This document shows, in pieces, positions 1-8,649 of a DNA stretch of 64,000 bases. Source of the DNA: Planctomycetota bacterium (GTDB taxonomy: Bacteria > Planctomycetota > Phycisphaerae > Phycisphaerales > UBA1924); assembly GCA_018968885.1 (NCBI GenBank), contig JAGWZK010000007.1, positions 1 through 64,000 on the forward strand. The letters are read 5' to 3'. Within the stretch, counting starts at the first letter, position 1. Each line of letters starts with the position of its first letter. Both the position numbers and the translations under genes were made by a program. The notes below the pieces were generated by a model. It was not told the DNA's origin. It searched no databases and worked only from the letters and a program-made list of their open reading frames with translations.

Positions 1-2
1 TC

Positions 3-467
3 CACTTCGACTCCTGCCCCGACGATCCTGCACAGGCCGAGCTCTTCGCCAAGCACACCGAAACCCTCATCCGCGAAACCCGCCTCCTCGCCCGCACCCT
101 CCTCAAACTCTCTCCGCCGCCCGCGCCCCCACGTTCACGTCGCGGCAGGTCCACCGACTCCACCGAAATCGACAACGACATCGCCTCCAACACCACCTCG
201 GATATTGACAACTCCACCTCTTCCACGGCCGCTGAGACTGACTCCATTCCGGCACGCGCCACCAATACCCGCCCAACTTCTGAGTCTGCTCGCTCCTCTC
301 GCATCAACCGCAACTCCCGCAAACCCGCCTTCTCACCCGCCGAGGTCGCCGAAATCCTCTCCGCACTCCTGGATCACGAAGCCGATGTCAAATTGCGCAG
401 ACTCCAACCACAGGATCAGGTTTCACCCGAATCCGCTTCGATCACGCATCCCGATCCATCCAACTAA
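3..467 (+). CDS. 3' end of an unidentified protein (partial)
   Basis: An open frame enters from the left edge and ends at a TAA at 465-467; the true start lies outside the window. The visible 154 residues begin with a charged, leucine-rich helical stretch (LFAKHTETLIRETRLLARTL), then a long Ser/Thr/Pro/Arg-rich, probably disordered segment, then a short helical motif (FSPAEVAEILSALLDHEADV) near the C-terminus. I do not recognise a family. The last four bases overlap the 3' end of the convergent antiporter gene. Codon use, with C/G-ending third positions, resembles the neighbours, which is the main reason to prefer this frame over the other open frame at 205-537. Confidence 0.55.
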   Translation, partial: HFDSCPDDPAQAELFAKHTETLIRETRLLARTLLKLSPPPAPPRSRRGRSTDSTEIDNDIASNTTSDIDNSTSSTAAETDSIPARATNTRPTSESARSSRINRNSRKPAFSPAEVAEILSALLDHEADVKLRRLQPQDQVSPESASITHPDPSN

Positions 468-2245
468 TTCCGTGATTCTTCGCGCATCCGTCCCAATCCC
501 CTCTTCCCAAGCGCGTGCACCACATCGCGGCTCATGATCGTCGCCGTCGCCACTTCCTCGATCGTCGCATCATCCGCCCCCGCCTCACGCGCTTGAATCG
601 CATACGACAAGAATGGCGCTCGGACCGCGATATACAGCGATGGATTCGCCGCGCGGGCCATGCGCGTCGCCGCGATCGCCGAATCATGATCCGGAATCGT
701 GATGATGAATGCCGCCGCTTTACCCACACCCGCTGCGTGCAGCACCTCAGGATTGGTCACATCCCCATACATGATCGACCGCCCCAGTTCCGTCTGCCGG
801 TGCACGGTGCTGGGGTTGAGTTCGATGATCGAGATCCGCCACCCAAGCGTCCGCAGCTTTTCCGCGACATCGCGTCCCACCGGTCCAAATCCCGCAATCA
901 GCGCCAGCGGCGCAGGCGCGATCTCTCCATTCGTCGGTTCCGCCTCATTCTGCCCGCGCGTGCGATCGCGCGATTCACGAAGCGATGACCTGCGTATCCA
1001 AGGCGCAGGTCTGATCTTCTGTGCCTGATGCGCGAGTCGATGCGCTGGCCCCACCAGCATCGGCGAAATGATCAATGTGAGAATGACAATCGCGATCAGC
1101 CGCGCCTGCCCCTCCGACGTGATGATCCCTTGATCCGCCGCCTGCGACAGCACCACCAAGCTGAATTCACCCGCCTGCGACAAGTACAACCCGGCGAGCA
1201 CTGCGAGCGATGCCGATGCGCCAAGCACCCATGCCGACAAGCCGATGAGCATCGATTTCACCGTCAACAACGCGATCGTGCCCAGGATGATCTGCCCCCA
1301 GCCGCTGCTGAGTGCGGCTAGTTCGACCTTGAGCCCCACCGCTGTGAAAAAGATCGGCATGAGCAGGTCGCGGATCGGCGCGAATTGCCCCGTCAGTTGC
1401 TGCTTGTACGGTGTCGTCGCCAGCATGAATCCGGCGAGAAACGCCCCCATCTCAGGGCTGACTCCCACCGCCGCCGCACCGATCGCCGCCGCCAGCGCGG
1501 TCGCTGCGGAAAAGACCAGAACCAACTCAGTGCTGCCCGTCCGCGCCACCAGGTGCATGGCGCGAGGCAGCACATATCGCCCAGCCAGAATCAGAACCGT
1601 GATGCCGCCAACACCGATGCCGCCGGATCGAAGAATGTCGAGCAGCGTCGTCGTGCTCTTCACCGTGTTCTCCACATCCGCATCGGCCTGCGCCCACTGC
1701 GCGATCGCCGGCAAGAGCGCCAGCGCCACCACCGACAGCAGATCCTGCACAATCGAAATCCCGATGCACAGACGCCCGATCATCGCCTTGATCTCACGCC
1801 GCTCCTGCAATATCCGCAAGAGAAGCGCAGTCGATGACATCGCAAACGCCAGCCCGATCGCCACCGCTTGCGGCAGTGACGCATCGAATGCAAGTCCGAT
1901 CGGCGTGCTGCCGGCAATGAAGACAATCGTCGACACCGCGCCAACGGCCAGAATCGGCAGCATGCCGCGGCGGATCGCCTCGACTTCCAATTGCAGGCCG
2001 ATGCCGAACATCAGAAGGATCGTGGCCAGATGCGTGATCTGCTCGATGCTGTCCGCATCGCGCACGATCCCCAGCACCGGACCAACCAGAAAGCCAGCCA
2101 AGAGAAAGCCGGGAATGGCTTCGAGCTTCAATCGGCGAAACAGAGTGGCGACAAGCGCAGCGGTGGCAGTCAGGGCCAAGAGCGAGATGGCGAGGGGCGC
2201 GGAGGTGGCATCGGCGCTGGCGAGGGTCGCCAGAGAATGGGTCAT
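464..2245 (-). CDS. Kef/YbaL-type cation:proton antiporter with RCK domain
   Basis: 593-residue inner-membrane protein of the CPA2 monovalent cation:proton antiporter family. Residues about 20-410 carry a dozen hydrophobic segments, with the family-typical stretches GFLLAGFLVGPVLG and LLMFGIGLQLEV near the N-terminus and YLSQAGEFSLVV further on. After a polar linker, a C-terminal Rossmann TrkA-N (RCK) domain starts at about residue 445 with the nucleotide-binding motif GFGPVGRDVAE. This layout matches KefB/KefC/YbaL, which move K+ or Na+ against H+ under nucleotide control. No TrkA-C domain follows. The start ATG overlaps the mnmG stop by 4 bp (ATGA), so it should be translationally coupled to mnmG. 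The exact ion cannot be told from the sequence. Confidence 0.9.
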   Translation of the reverse strand: MTHSLATLASADATSAPLAISLLALTATAALVATLFRRLKLEAIPGFLLAGFLVGPVLGIVRDADSIEQITHLATILLMFGIGLQLEVEAIRRGMLPILAVGAVSTIVFIAGSTPIGLAFDASLPQAVAIGLAFAMSSTALLLRILQERREIKAMIGRLCIGISIVQDLLSVVALALLPAIAQWAQADADVENTVKSTTTLLDILRSGGIGVGGITVLILAGRYVLPRAMHLVARTGSTELVLVFSAATALAAAIGAAAVGVSPEMGAFLAGFMLATTPYKQQLTGQFAPIRDLLMPIFFTAVGLKVELAALSSGWGQIILGTIALLTVKSMLIGLSAWVLGASASLAVLAGLYLSQAGEFSLVVLSQAADQGIITSEGQARLIAIVILTLIISPMLVGPAHRLAHQAQKIRPAPWIRRSSLRESRDRTRGQNEAEPTNGEIAPAPLALIAGFGPVGRDVAEKLRTLGWRISIIELNPSTVHRQTELGRSIMYGDVTNPEVLHAAGVGKAAAFIITIPDHDSAIAATRMARAANPSLYIAVRAPFLSYAIQAREAGADDATIEEVATATIMSRDVVHALGKRGLGRMREESRN

Positions 2246-4236
2246 GAATGCGCTCCGTCACGAGGTGGAGGAGTGCGAGGGTAGGAGTAATTGTTGGACT
2301 TGCCATGCGCTTCCCCCCACCGCTTCATGTGAACCGCGACCAGCGACAAGTCTGCAGGAGTCACCCCCTCAAGACGCCCCGCCTGTCCGAAGGTATCCGG
2401 ACGGAATCGCACCAGCGCGTTGCGTGCTTCATTACGCAATCCAGAGATCGATGCGTAGTCGATCGCGTGCGGGATGCGCCGCGATTCCATCTCGTGATGA
2501 CGACGCACATGGGCCTGTTCGCGGCGGACGTACGACTCATAGCGGAGGTCTGCGTGCACCGTCACCCACACCGCACGGGGAAGGTTGAAGATATCGCCTT
2601 GATTCGCCCACGAATGAAACTCCTGCAGCGCGATGTCGTTGCCTCGCAGCGCATCCGCCGCGCTGCGCCCATGAATGTGGAAGTGATCTGCCCAGGTGCG
2701 CAGGTCTTCGATGGCGGTGCAGCGGGCCCGGAAGTGCGCATGACGAAGGCGGCCAAGCTCGGTGGTGCTGAGAAGTCCCAGCTCGGCGGCGATGGGTGTG
2801 AGGCGGTCGGCGGCGTTGTCCGCGCGAAGCAGAAGTCGATGCTCAGCGCGGCTGGTGAACATGCGATACGGCTCACGCGGGGTCTTGGTGACCAGATCGT
2901 CCATCAGCACGCCGATGTACGCGGCATGGCGAGGGATGATCCACTCAGATTCGCCACGGATGTGCCGCACAGCGTTGACGCCAGCGACGAGACCTTGCGC
3001 TGCGGCCTCTTCGTAGCCACTGGTGCCGTTGATCTGACCGGCAAGAAACAGGCCGGAGATGCGCTTGGTCTCGCCGGTGGCGTGAATCTGATGCGGAGGC
3101 ACCATGTCGTACTCGACCGCGTAGCCGTGGCGATAGATCTCGGCATGTTCACAGCCGGGAAGGGCGCGGACGATGGCGGCCTGCACATCGGCGGGAAGAC
3201 TGGTGCTGATGCCGTTGCAGTAGATCCAATCGTCAGAGAGAGATTCGGGCTCGAGATAGACGTGATGGGCGGTGCGATCGCGGAAGCGGACAACTTTGTC
3301 TTCGATGCTGGGGCAATAGCGCGGACCGGCGGATTCGATCTGGCCGGAATACATGGGAGCGCGATGGAGATTGGCCCGGATCAGATCGTGAATGGGTTCA
3401 GACGTGTGCGTCTCGCGGCAATCGACTTGGGTGAGAACGGGAAAGGCGCTGAGGGATGGCGCGATGGTGTGCAATGCCGAGGAAGTCGCCTCGTTCAAGT
3501 TGGTCGGCAGACCGGAGAGATCAGAGAATGGTGTCGGATGTTCATCGCCCACCTGGGGCTTGAGATCATCCCAGCGGATGCTCGAACGCTTCAAGCGTGG
3601 AGGCGTACCCGTCTTCAAGCGACCGAGTTCAAACCCTTGCTCGCGCAACCAATCAGAGATACCGAGTGCGGGTGCCTCACCGAAACGGCCACCGGCGGTC
3701 TTGGATTCGCCGGTGTGCATCAGCCCGCGCATGAAGGTGCCGGTGGTGAGGACGGCTGCGCGAGCCCTCAGCATCACGATGCCTTGATCGGGCGTCTGAA
3801 TCGTGATGCCGCTGACGGTGGGCAACGGCGAAGCGGGTTCAACATCAATCGCAACAACCTGACCGGCGAAGAGGCGGATCTCTTCACGAGACGTGATGAG
3901 GGCCTGCACTGCGCTGGCATAGGCGTGCTTATCGCATTGAGCGCGGGGGCCGTGGACAGCCGGGCCTTTGCTGGTGTTCAAGACGCGGAACTGGATGCCG
4001 GTGGCATCGGTCGCAAGTCCCATGAGGCCACCGAGAGCATCGATCTCGCGGACGAGTTGGCCCTTGGCCAGCCCTCCGATGGCGGGATTGCAGGACATCA
4101 CACCGATCTTGGAGGGATCGAGCGTGACCAGCGCGACCGAACCGGGCATACCCAGCAAGTTGGCGGCGGCCCACGCCGCTTCGACCCCGGCGTGCCCGCC
4201 CCCGATGACCACGATGTCAAAGTGAAGACTCTGCAC
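2242..4236 (-). CDS. mnmG: tRNA uridine-5-carboxymethylaminomethyl modification enzyme MnmG
   Basis: 664-residue FAD protein (GidA/MnmG) that with MnmE installs the cmnm5 group on U34 of certain tRNAs in the cytoplasm. The N-terminus has the dinucleotide-binding motif GGGHAGVEAA, followed by the highly conserved MSCNPAIGGLAKGQLVREID and ALGG segments. The mid-protein GTFMRG and LKTGTPPRL stretches and the DLVTKTPREPYRMFTSRAE motif are diagnostic. It is slightly longer than the usual 620-630 residues. The start is GTG at 4234-4236. A TACACT hexamer ends only 5 nt upstream and there is no Shine-Dalgarno sequence, suggesting a leaderless message. mnmE and rsmG are not adjacent; instead a K+/H+ antiporter gene overlaps the stop codon. 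Confidence 0.97.
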   Translation of the reverse strand: MQSLHFDIVVIGGGHAGVEAAWAAANLLGMPGSVALVTLDPSKIGVMSCNPAIGGLAKGQLVREIDALGGLMGLATDATGIQFRVLNTSKGPAVHGPRAQCDKHAYASAVQALITSREEIRLFAGQVVAIDVEPASPLPTVSGITIQTPDQGIVMLRARAAVLTTGTFMRGLMHTGESKTAGGRFGEAPALGISDWLREQGFELGRLKTGTPPRLKRSSIRWDDLKPQVGDEHPTPFSDLSGLPTNLNEATSSALHTIAPSLSAFPVLTQVDCRETHTSEPIHDLIRANLHRAPMYSGQIESAGPRYCPSIEDKVVRFRDRTAHHVYLEPESLSDDWIYCNGISTSLPADVQAAIVRALPGCEHAEIYRHGYAVEYDMVPPHQIHATGETKRISGLFLAGQINGTSGYEEAAAQGLVAGVNAVRHIRGESEWIIPRHAAYIGVLMDDLVTKTPREPYRMFTSRAEHRLLLRADNAADRLTPIAAELGLLSTTELGRLRHAHFRARCTAIEDLRTWADHFHIHGRSAADALRGNDIALQEFHSWANQGDIFNLPRAVWVTVHADLRYESYVRREQAHVRRHHEMESRRIPHAIDYASISGLRNEARNALVRFRPDTFGQAGRLEGVTPADLSLVAVHMKRWGEAHGKSNNYSYPRTPPPRDGAHS

Positions 4237-4241
4237 GAGGA

Positions 4242-4247
4242 AGTGTA
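4242..4247 (-). promoter_or_regulatory. Candidate -10 box (TACACT) of leaderless mnmG
   Basis: On the minus strand TACACT is followed by TCCTC and then the GTG start, so transcription would begin at or next to the start codon. TTTTGA (16-bp gap) or TTGACT (14-bp gap) upstream may act as a weak -35 element. The same box and 5-nt spacing precede pyrG. Confidence 0.5.
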
Positions 4248-4255
4248 GAGGAGGA

Positions 4256-4297
4256 GTTGAAAGTCAAAAGTTCAAAGTAGAAAGCAGGAAGAAGGAG
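4256..4297. repeat. Degenerate heptanucleotide tandem repeat
   Basis: Six consecutive 7-bp units read GTTGAAA, GTCAAAA, GTTCAAA, GTAGAAA, GCAGGAA, GAAGGAG (family pattern GTNNAAA, equivalent to AGTNNAA). The same units in reverse complement occur at 36622-36649. The run sits just upstream of mnmG and overlaps the region where its -35 element would lie. Confidence 0.75.
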
Positions 4298-4506
4298 ATT
4301 GGCCGTGGTTATCACCGCATTCGGTCTGTGGCATCACACCCCTGGAAGCGGTGAGAGAGGCGATACATCTGAGCAAGAACCGTGATGTAGATGGTCCAAT
4401 CGGCACGTCCGCGAGAAAAACTGGCGTGCAGGACTGTGAACGCGGTTGCGGCGGTGTTAGATCACTCGATGCGGGGAGCGCAAACGCCCATCGGAGAAGT
4501 TTTTGT

Positions 4507-4674
4507 GCCAAGATTCAGAGTGAATCTGCCAAGAATCAACCTGAACTTGCCAAGGTTTGGAATGAACTTGCCAAGGTTTGGAATGAACTTGCCAAGGTTT
4601 GGAGTGAATGTGCCAAGGTTTGGAGTGAATGTGCCAAGGTTCATAGCAAATCTAAGGACATTCAGAGTGATTGA
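4507..4674. repeat. 21-bp tandem repeat array, eight units
   Basis: Eight contiguous 21-bp units; the first seven begin GCCAAG. Units 3 and 4 are identical and so are units 5 and 6 (consensus start GCCAAGGTTTGG, then a GAA-containing half ending CTT or TGT). The outer units are more diverged, and the last ends with a TGA stop in the plus frame. The unit length is a multiple of both 3 and 7. There are no unique spacers, so it is not a CRISPR. A partial copy of the motif lies at 12916-12943. Confidence 0.9.
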
Positions 4675-4763
4675 GGCGACCTGACCATGTCAAGCTGGCA
4701 CGATCACCCCCATCATCAAGGGATGATCCAGGTACGTCCGAATTTCAAAACCCGCAATGCCTT

Positions 4764-4798
4764 GAGCCCGGCACTCGGTACTCAGCACTCAGAACTAT
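4764..4798. repeat. Heptanucleotide repeat abutting the nuoD stop
   Basis: Five 7-bp units: GAGCCCG, GCACTCG, GTACTCA, GCACTCA, GAACTAT. The core pattern is GNACTCN. The last unit runs into the stop codon of nuoD (4795-4797), so the repeat forms the immediate 3' end of that gene. Confidence 0.65.
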
Positions 4799-6114
4799 CT
4801 GTCCAGTTCGGCGGCGACGACGTTGATCGAGCCGATCACGGCGACGATGTCGGAGAGCATGTGCCCCTCGCACATCTTGCTCACGACCTGATAGTTGATG
4901 AAGCAAGGTGGGCGGGTCTTGGCGCGGAAGGACTTGGGGCCACCATCGCTGACGATGTAATAGCCGAGCTGGCCGTTGGCGGTTTCCTGGCAGGAGTAGA
5001 CCTCGGCGATCGGCGGCTTCCAGCCGCGATTGGACATGATGATCTCGAAGTGCTGGATGAGGCCTTCGATGGAGCCGTAGACATCCTTCTTGTTGGGCTT
5101 GACAACCTTGCCATCGGCGAAGGTATCGACGGGGCCGCCGGGAATGTTGTCGATGAGCTGGCGGATGATGTGAAGAGATTGCTTGATCTCTTCGCAGCGG
5201 ACGCGATAGCGGGCGAGGGCATCCCCTTCGGTGGAGATAGGGACCTGGAACTGGACGGCGGGTGCGCCCTGGCCGTCCCAGTTGTCCTGATAGCAGAGGT
5301 AGGGTTCATCCTTGCGGACATCGCGGCGGACGCCGCTGGCGCGGGCCATGGGTCCGGTGAGGGACCAGGCGATCGCCTCTTCCTGAGTCATGGTGCCAAC
5401 GCCCTGGACGCGATCGATGAAGATGCGGTTGCGGTTGAGGAGACCTTCGAGGTCTTCCATGGCGCGGGGGATTTCGTTGTTGATGAGGTTTTTGACCATC
5501 ACCTTGAATGTGGCTTCGTCGGGGAGTTCCTGCATCAGGCCGCCGACGCGCGTCCAATCGGGATGGAAGCGCTGGCCGGAGATGTAATCGACGAGGTCGT
5601 AGATCTTTTCACGGACATTGAAGGCGTAGATAAAGCCGGTGAAGGCATTGAGGTCGAGGCCTGCCGCGCCGACACAGAGGAGGTGATTCTGGATGCGGGC
5701 GATCTCCGCCATGATGGTGCGGAGGACCTTGCAGCGGGGTGTGATGTCGATGCCGAAAAGTTTTTCGACCGCGCCGTGCCAGGCGATATCGTTGGCGATG
5801 GGGGACAAATAGTCCATGCGGCTGACGATGGTGACGTACTGGTTGTAGTCGAGATGCTCGGCGAGTTTTTCGAAGCCGGAATGGAGATAGCCGATGTGGG
5901 GCGTGCAGCGGGCGATGCGTTCGCCGTCCAATTCGAGGACAAGGCGGAGCGTGGTGTGGGTGGCGGGGTGCTGGGGACCGAAATTCAGGACCCAGCGGTC
6001 GCCGGTGTCGACGTGGTCCTTGATGTAGTCGGTTTTCTCGACATCGACATCGAAACCTTCGTGTGGCTTGATCGTGTACGGCACGCGGTCGCTCCGAATC
6101 GCGATCACGGTCAA
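4795..6114 (-). CDS. nuoD: NADH-quinone oxidoreductase subunit D
   Basis: 439-residue 49-kDa-type subunit of respiratory complex I, part of the peripheral arm that forms the quinone-binding site with NuoB. Signature stretches include the N-terminal NFGPQHPATHTTLRL motif, HIGYLHSGFEKLAE, YLSPIANDIAWHGAVEKL and the C-terminal SDIVAVIGSINVVAAELDR. A TTG at 6112-6114 and a GTG at 6106-6108 are both possible starts; no ATG fits and no clear Shine-Dalgarno is visible. A TACACT box lies about 34 nt upstream. No other nuo gene is next to it: upstream is a divergent glycosyltransferase and downstream a repeat spacer, so this subunit is encoded apart from any nuo operon in view. Confidence 0.95.
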   Translation of the reverse strand: MTVIAIRSDRVPYTIKPHEGFDVDVEKTDYIKDHVDTGDRWVLNFGPQHPATHTTLRLVLELDGERIARCTPHIGYLHSGFEKLAEHLDYNQYVTIVSRMDYLSPIANDIAWHGAVEKLFGIDITPRCKVLRTIMAEIARIQNHLLCVGAAGLDLNAFTGFIYAFNVREKIYDLVDYISGQRFHPDWTRVGGLMQELPDEATFKVMVKNLINNEIPRAMEDLEGLLNRNRIFIDRVQGVGTMTQEEAIAWSLTGPMARASGVRRDVRKDEPYLCYQDNWDGQGAPAVQFQVPISTEGDALARYRVRCEEIKQSLHIIRQLIDNIPGGPVDTFADGKVVKPNKKDVYGSIEGLIQHFEIIMSNRGWKPPIAEVYSCQETANGQLGYYIVSDGGPKSFRAKTRPPCFINYQVVSKMCEGHMLSDIVAVIGSINVVAAELDR

Positions 6115-6211
6115 CGTGAGCGCGGGATTGCTGGGTCGTTCGAGGGCGAGTGTATGCGTCAGGGAGCGTGATGTGCGGGGTGTGTGCGGGGTGGGATTGA
6201 GAACTTGGCGG

Positions 6212-6240
6212 TTGTGACAGGGAGGAATCCCCGGTACGCT
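6212..6240 (+). promoter_or_regulatory. Candidate promoter of the glycosyltransferase gene
   Basis: TTGTGA (6212-6217), a 17-bp spacer and TACGCT (6235-6240), with the ATG 9 nt after the -10 box. There is no well-placed Shine-Dalgarno sequence. The identical TACGCT with 9-nt spacing precedes the MFS gene at 57127. Confidence 0.5.
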
Positions 6241-6249
6241 TGTGAATCG

Positions 6250-8430
6250 ATGCGGGTGTGCCTGATCTCAACTGAGTTTGCACCTTTTCACGGTTGGGGA
6301 GCCGGGACTTATGCCTCGCTGATGAGCAAGGCGTTGGCCGAGGCGGGGCATGAGGTGCATGTTCTGACGTGGGATAGAGCGATCCTGGAGAAGGCCGCCG
6401 CGATGCGGCCGGGGGTGCACTTCCACGCGATCGAATGGGATCGGCCCCCCACTTCGCTGGCGGGGTATCCATCACATCCGGTGCGGCACGCGATGGGTGT
6501 GTATGACACGCTGAGAGAACTGCACGCGCGGCACCGGTTTGAGTACATCGAGTACCCGGACTTCGGAGGCGAAGGGCACTTTGTGGGCAGGGCGCGGCGG
6601 ACGATGGGTGAGTTTGCCGATGCGGTGATCGGCGTTCGGCTGCATGCGTCGGTGGAATGGCTGATGCAACTGAATCGGACGGAAAGGGTGGGGAAGGATT
6701 GGGTTTTCAACCGGCACATTGAGGCGCAGGCGATACGCGATGCAGATGTGGCGATCGCGCCTTCGCGTGCGATGATCGATGTGGTGAAACGGCAACTGGG
6801 CGCGAATCTGGGAGCACCGACCAATCGACCGGGGCGGGTGATCCAGGTGGTGCACAATCCATTTGATAGTTCACTTCTGGGCGAAGCACGCGATGGAGGC
6901 GTGAAGCACTTGAGGGATGAGCCACCGGTGCTGCTGTGCGTGGGCCGGATCGCGCATCAGAAGGGGACGCACATCTTTGTGGATGCGGTGCTGCGACTGC
7001 TGGACTCCGGGCGCGATGTGCGGGCGCGGATCATGGGGGGGGATACGCCGACAGGACCATTGGCACGTTCGATGCTTGCGACATTGCGGGAGATGATTCC
7101 GGCGCGGCATGCGGCGAAATTTGAGATCCACGATGATCAGCATCCGCGGCACGTGCTGCTGGAGCAGATTCGTGAAGCGACGGTGTGCGTGTATCCATCG
7201 CTGTGGGAGAACTTCCCGTATGCGTGCGCGGAGGCGATGGCGAGCGGCGCGACGGTGCTGGGCTCGGATGGGGGCGGCATTCCGGAGATGATCGAGAATG
7301 GTGTGAACGGGATGCTGTTCCGATCAGAGGATGCCGCGGATTGTGCGGAGAAGATGGCACGACTGCTGGATGACCCGGGACTTGCGAAGCGATTGGCGAG
7401 CGCGGCTCCGGCGCGGATTGCGCAGTTGTGTGATCCGGCGCGAGCGGTGCGAGAGACCATAGAGGCGGTGGAGCAATCCAGAAGAAGTGCGGAGCAGGGG
7501 CTTCGGCCTTCGCGGGTGACCTCGCTTTTGCCGCCGCGAGATGCGTCGGTGCTGATACCGGTGAGCGAGACGACGCGCGAGGACCAACTGGAGAGGACCC
7601 TGGCGAGCGTGCTGGAGCAGCGTGCTGTGCCGCGAGAAGTGATCATTGCGTTGCCTGGAAGCGCGAATGCGGGGATCATGGAGTCTGCAGCGCGGCTGGC
7701 GCAGAACCCGCGCAAGGGGATTGCGGTGCAATGTGTGACGAGCGCGGCGCGGACACCGGGAGCGGTGCGGAATGCGGGATTTGCGGCAGCGGATTCACGC
7801 CTGGTGCTGCTGGTGACGCCGGGAGACACGCTTGATGCGCGGCTGCTGGGGACGTTGACAGATGCCATGGCGACGGAGCCGAGTGCATCGTTTGCGGCAT
7901 CGCTGACGCGATACCAGAAGGTGGATGGAGAGGTCTCGCAGCAGTCGGTGGGGATCTGGATCGGGATTGATCGGGATGCATTGCCGGTGATGAACTGCGC
8001 GGGCCCGGCGATGCTGCTGATGGTGCGAGATCATGTGCTGGCGGCGGGGGGATTTGATGAGACGCTACCGGCGATGGAGACTTGGGAGTTGTTTTGTTCG
8101 CTGGCGCAGCGCGGCGGCACTGGTGTGATCGTGCCGCAATTCATGGTGGACGCGGCGGCGAGCGAAGCGATTGATCCGGTGGTTCACGATGCGATTCGTG
8201 ATGCGATCAACTGGCGGCATCCGACGCTGTCGACCAATCCGGGGTGGACGATTCGCTTGATGCAGTGCGATCGATACAGCCCGGATGTGGTGCCGTATGA
8301 CGTGATTCGGGAGAATCTGCGGTATCGGCTGGCGGACAAGGCGAATGTGATGCTGAAGTCATTGGGGATTCAGAAGTTTTTCAAGCGGATTGTGATGAAG
8401 TCGGAAGAGCGGGCGGGGAAGACGTTGTGA
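6250..8430 (+). CDS. Two-domain glycosyltransferase (GT4 followed by GT2-like)
   Basis: 726-residue protein. Residues about 1-210 form a GT-B acceptor domain (RVCLISTEFAPFHGWGAGTY, the usual start of GT4 enzymes). Residues about 220-400 are a GT1/GT4 nucleotide-sugar domain with VLLCVGRIAHQKGTHIF, YPSLWENFPYACAEAMASG and GGIPEMIENGVNGMLF, the E-x7-E region. Residues about 455-700 look like a GT2 (GT-A) module opening with DASVLIPVSETTREDQLERT and containing VLLVTPGDTLDARL, with a weak DxD equivalent. Two catalytic modules in one chain suggest sequential sugar additions, as in surface glycan synthesis; donor and acceptor are unknown. The ATG at 6250 is chosen because conserved sequence begins there and a -10-like box sits 9 nt before it. 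Confidence 0.85.
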   Translation: MRVCLISTEFAPFHGWGAGTYASLMSKALAEAGHEVHVLTWDRAILEKAAAMRPGVHFHAIEWDRPPTSLAGYPSHPVRHAMGVYDTLRELHARHRFEYIEYPDFGGEGHFVGRARRTMGEFADAVIGVRLHASVEWLMQLNRTERVGKDWVFNRHIEAQAIRDADVAIAPSRAMIDVVKRQLGANLGAPTNRPGRVIQVVHNPFDSSLLGEARDGGVKHLRDEPPVLLCVGRIAHQKGTHIFVDAVLRLLDSGRDVRARIMGGDTPTGPLARSMLATLREMIPARHAAKFEIHDDQHPRHVLLEQIREATVCVYPSLWENFPYACAEAMASGATVLGSDGGGIPEMIENGVNGMLFRSEDAADCAEKMARLLDDPGLAKRLASAAPARIAQLCDPARAVRETIEAVEQSRRSAEQGLRPSRVTSLLPPRDASVLIPVSETTREDQLERTLASVLEQRAVPREVIIALPGSANAGIMESAARLAQNPRKGIAVQCVTSAARTPGAVRNAGFAAADSRLVLLVTPGDTLDARLLGTLTDAMATEPSASFAASLTRYQKVDGEVSQQSVGIWIGIDRDALPVMNCAGPAMLLMVRDHVLAAGGFDETLPAMETWELFCSLAQRGGTGVIVPQFMVDAAASEAIDPVVHDAIRDAINWRHPTLSTNPGWTIRLMQCDRYSPDVVPYDVIRENLRYRLADKANVMLKSLGIQKFFKRIVMKSEERAGKTL

Positions 8431-8522
8431 AGTCGCTTACGCCGGTTTTTTTGGTGTGGGATGTATGGGGTTTGATGCGAGAAATGCGTGAATTGTGGCA
8501 TGTGGCTGGCGTTGAACCACGA

Positions 8523-8539
8523 GCAGTCTTTCAGACTGC
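8523..8539. repeat. Short palindrome GCAGTCT-TTC-AGACTGC
   Basis: Perfect 7-bp stem with a TTC loop. It has the same architecture as the palindrome at 8633-8649, resembling REP-type intergenic hairpins. No T-run follows, so it is not a typical terminator. Confidence 0.6.
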
Positions 8540-8632
8540 GAGGAGATATGCGGACAAGTTCCAGTTTGGGATGCTGTCCGGTGGTGTCGTCGTCCGCCTG
8601 CAGCGTACTCCTCCACCACCGGCTACTGACGG

Positions 8633-8649
8633 TCACGCCTTCGGCGTGA
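8633..8649. repeat. Short palindrome TCACGCC-TTC-GGCGTGA
   Basis: Perfect 7-bp stem with the same TTC loop as the hairpin 110 bp upstream but an unrelated stem sequence. It lies about 85 bp before the methyltransferase start. Confidence 0.6.

Larger units (their letters stand above)
4237..4794. other. Repeat-rich intergenic spacer between nuoD and mnmG
   Basis: 558 bp without a convincing gene, lying between the 3' end of nuoD and the 5' end of mnmG (both minus strand). It contains a heptamer run at 4256-4297, a 21-bp tandem array at 4507-4674 and another heptamer run at 4764-4798. A plus-strand open frame from 4351 to 4674 (107 codons) ends exactly with the array and would give AKVWNEL-type heptads. 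It has no evident ribosome-binding site or homology and I leave it uncalled. No tRNA or other structured RNA is recognisable. Confidence 0.7.

Noticed and set aside
2248-4248. A 666-codon plus-strand open frame across the whole of mnmG
   Set aside because: It is the mirror of mnmG, produced by GC-rich codon bias. The encoded sequence resembles no family and has no ribosome-binding site, while the minus frame is unmistakable MnmG.
4507-4674. Possible CRISPR array
   Set aside because: Units are contiguous 21-mers with no unique spacers, and no cas genes are present.
4687-6171. A 494-codon plus-strand open frame, acidic (Asp/Gly-rich)
   Set aside because: Fully antisense to nuoD; composition is what the complement of a GC-biased gene gives, with no domain.
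8449-8455. Terminator after the glycosyltransferase gene
   Set aside because: There is a T-run but no convincing stem before it.
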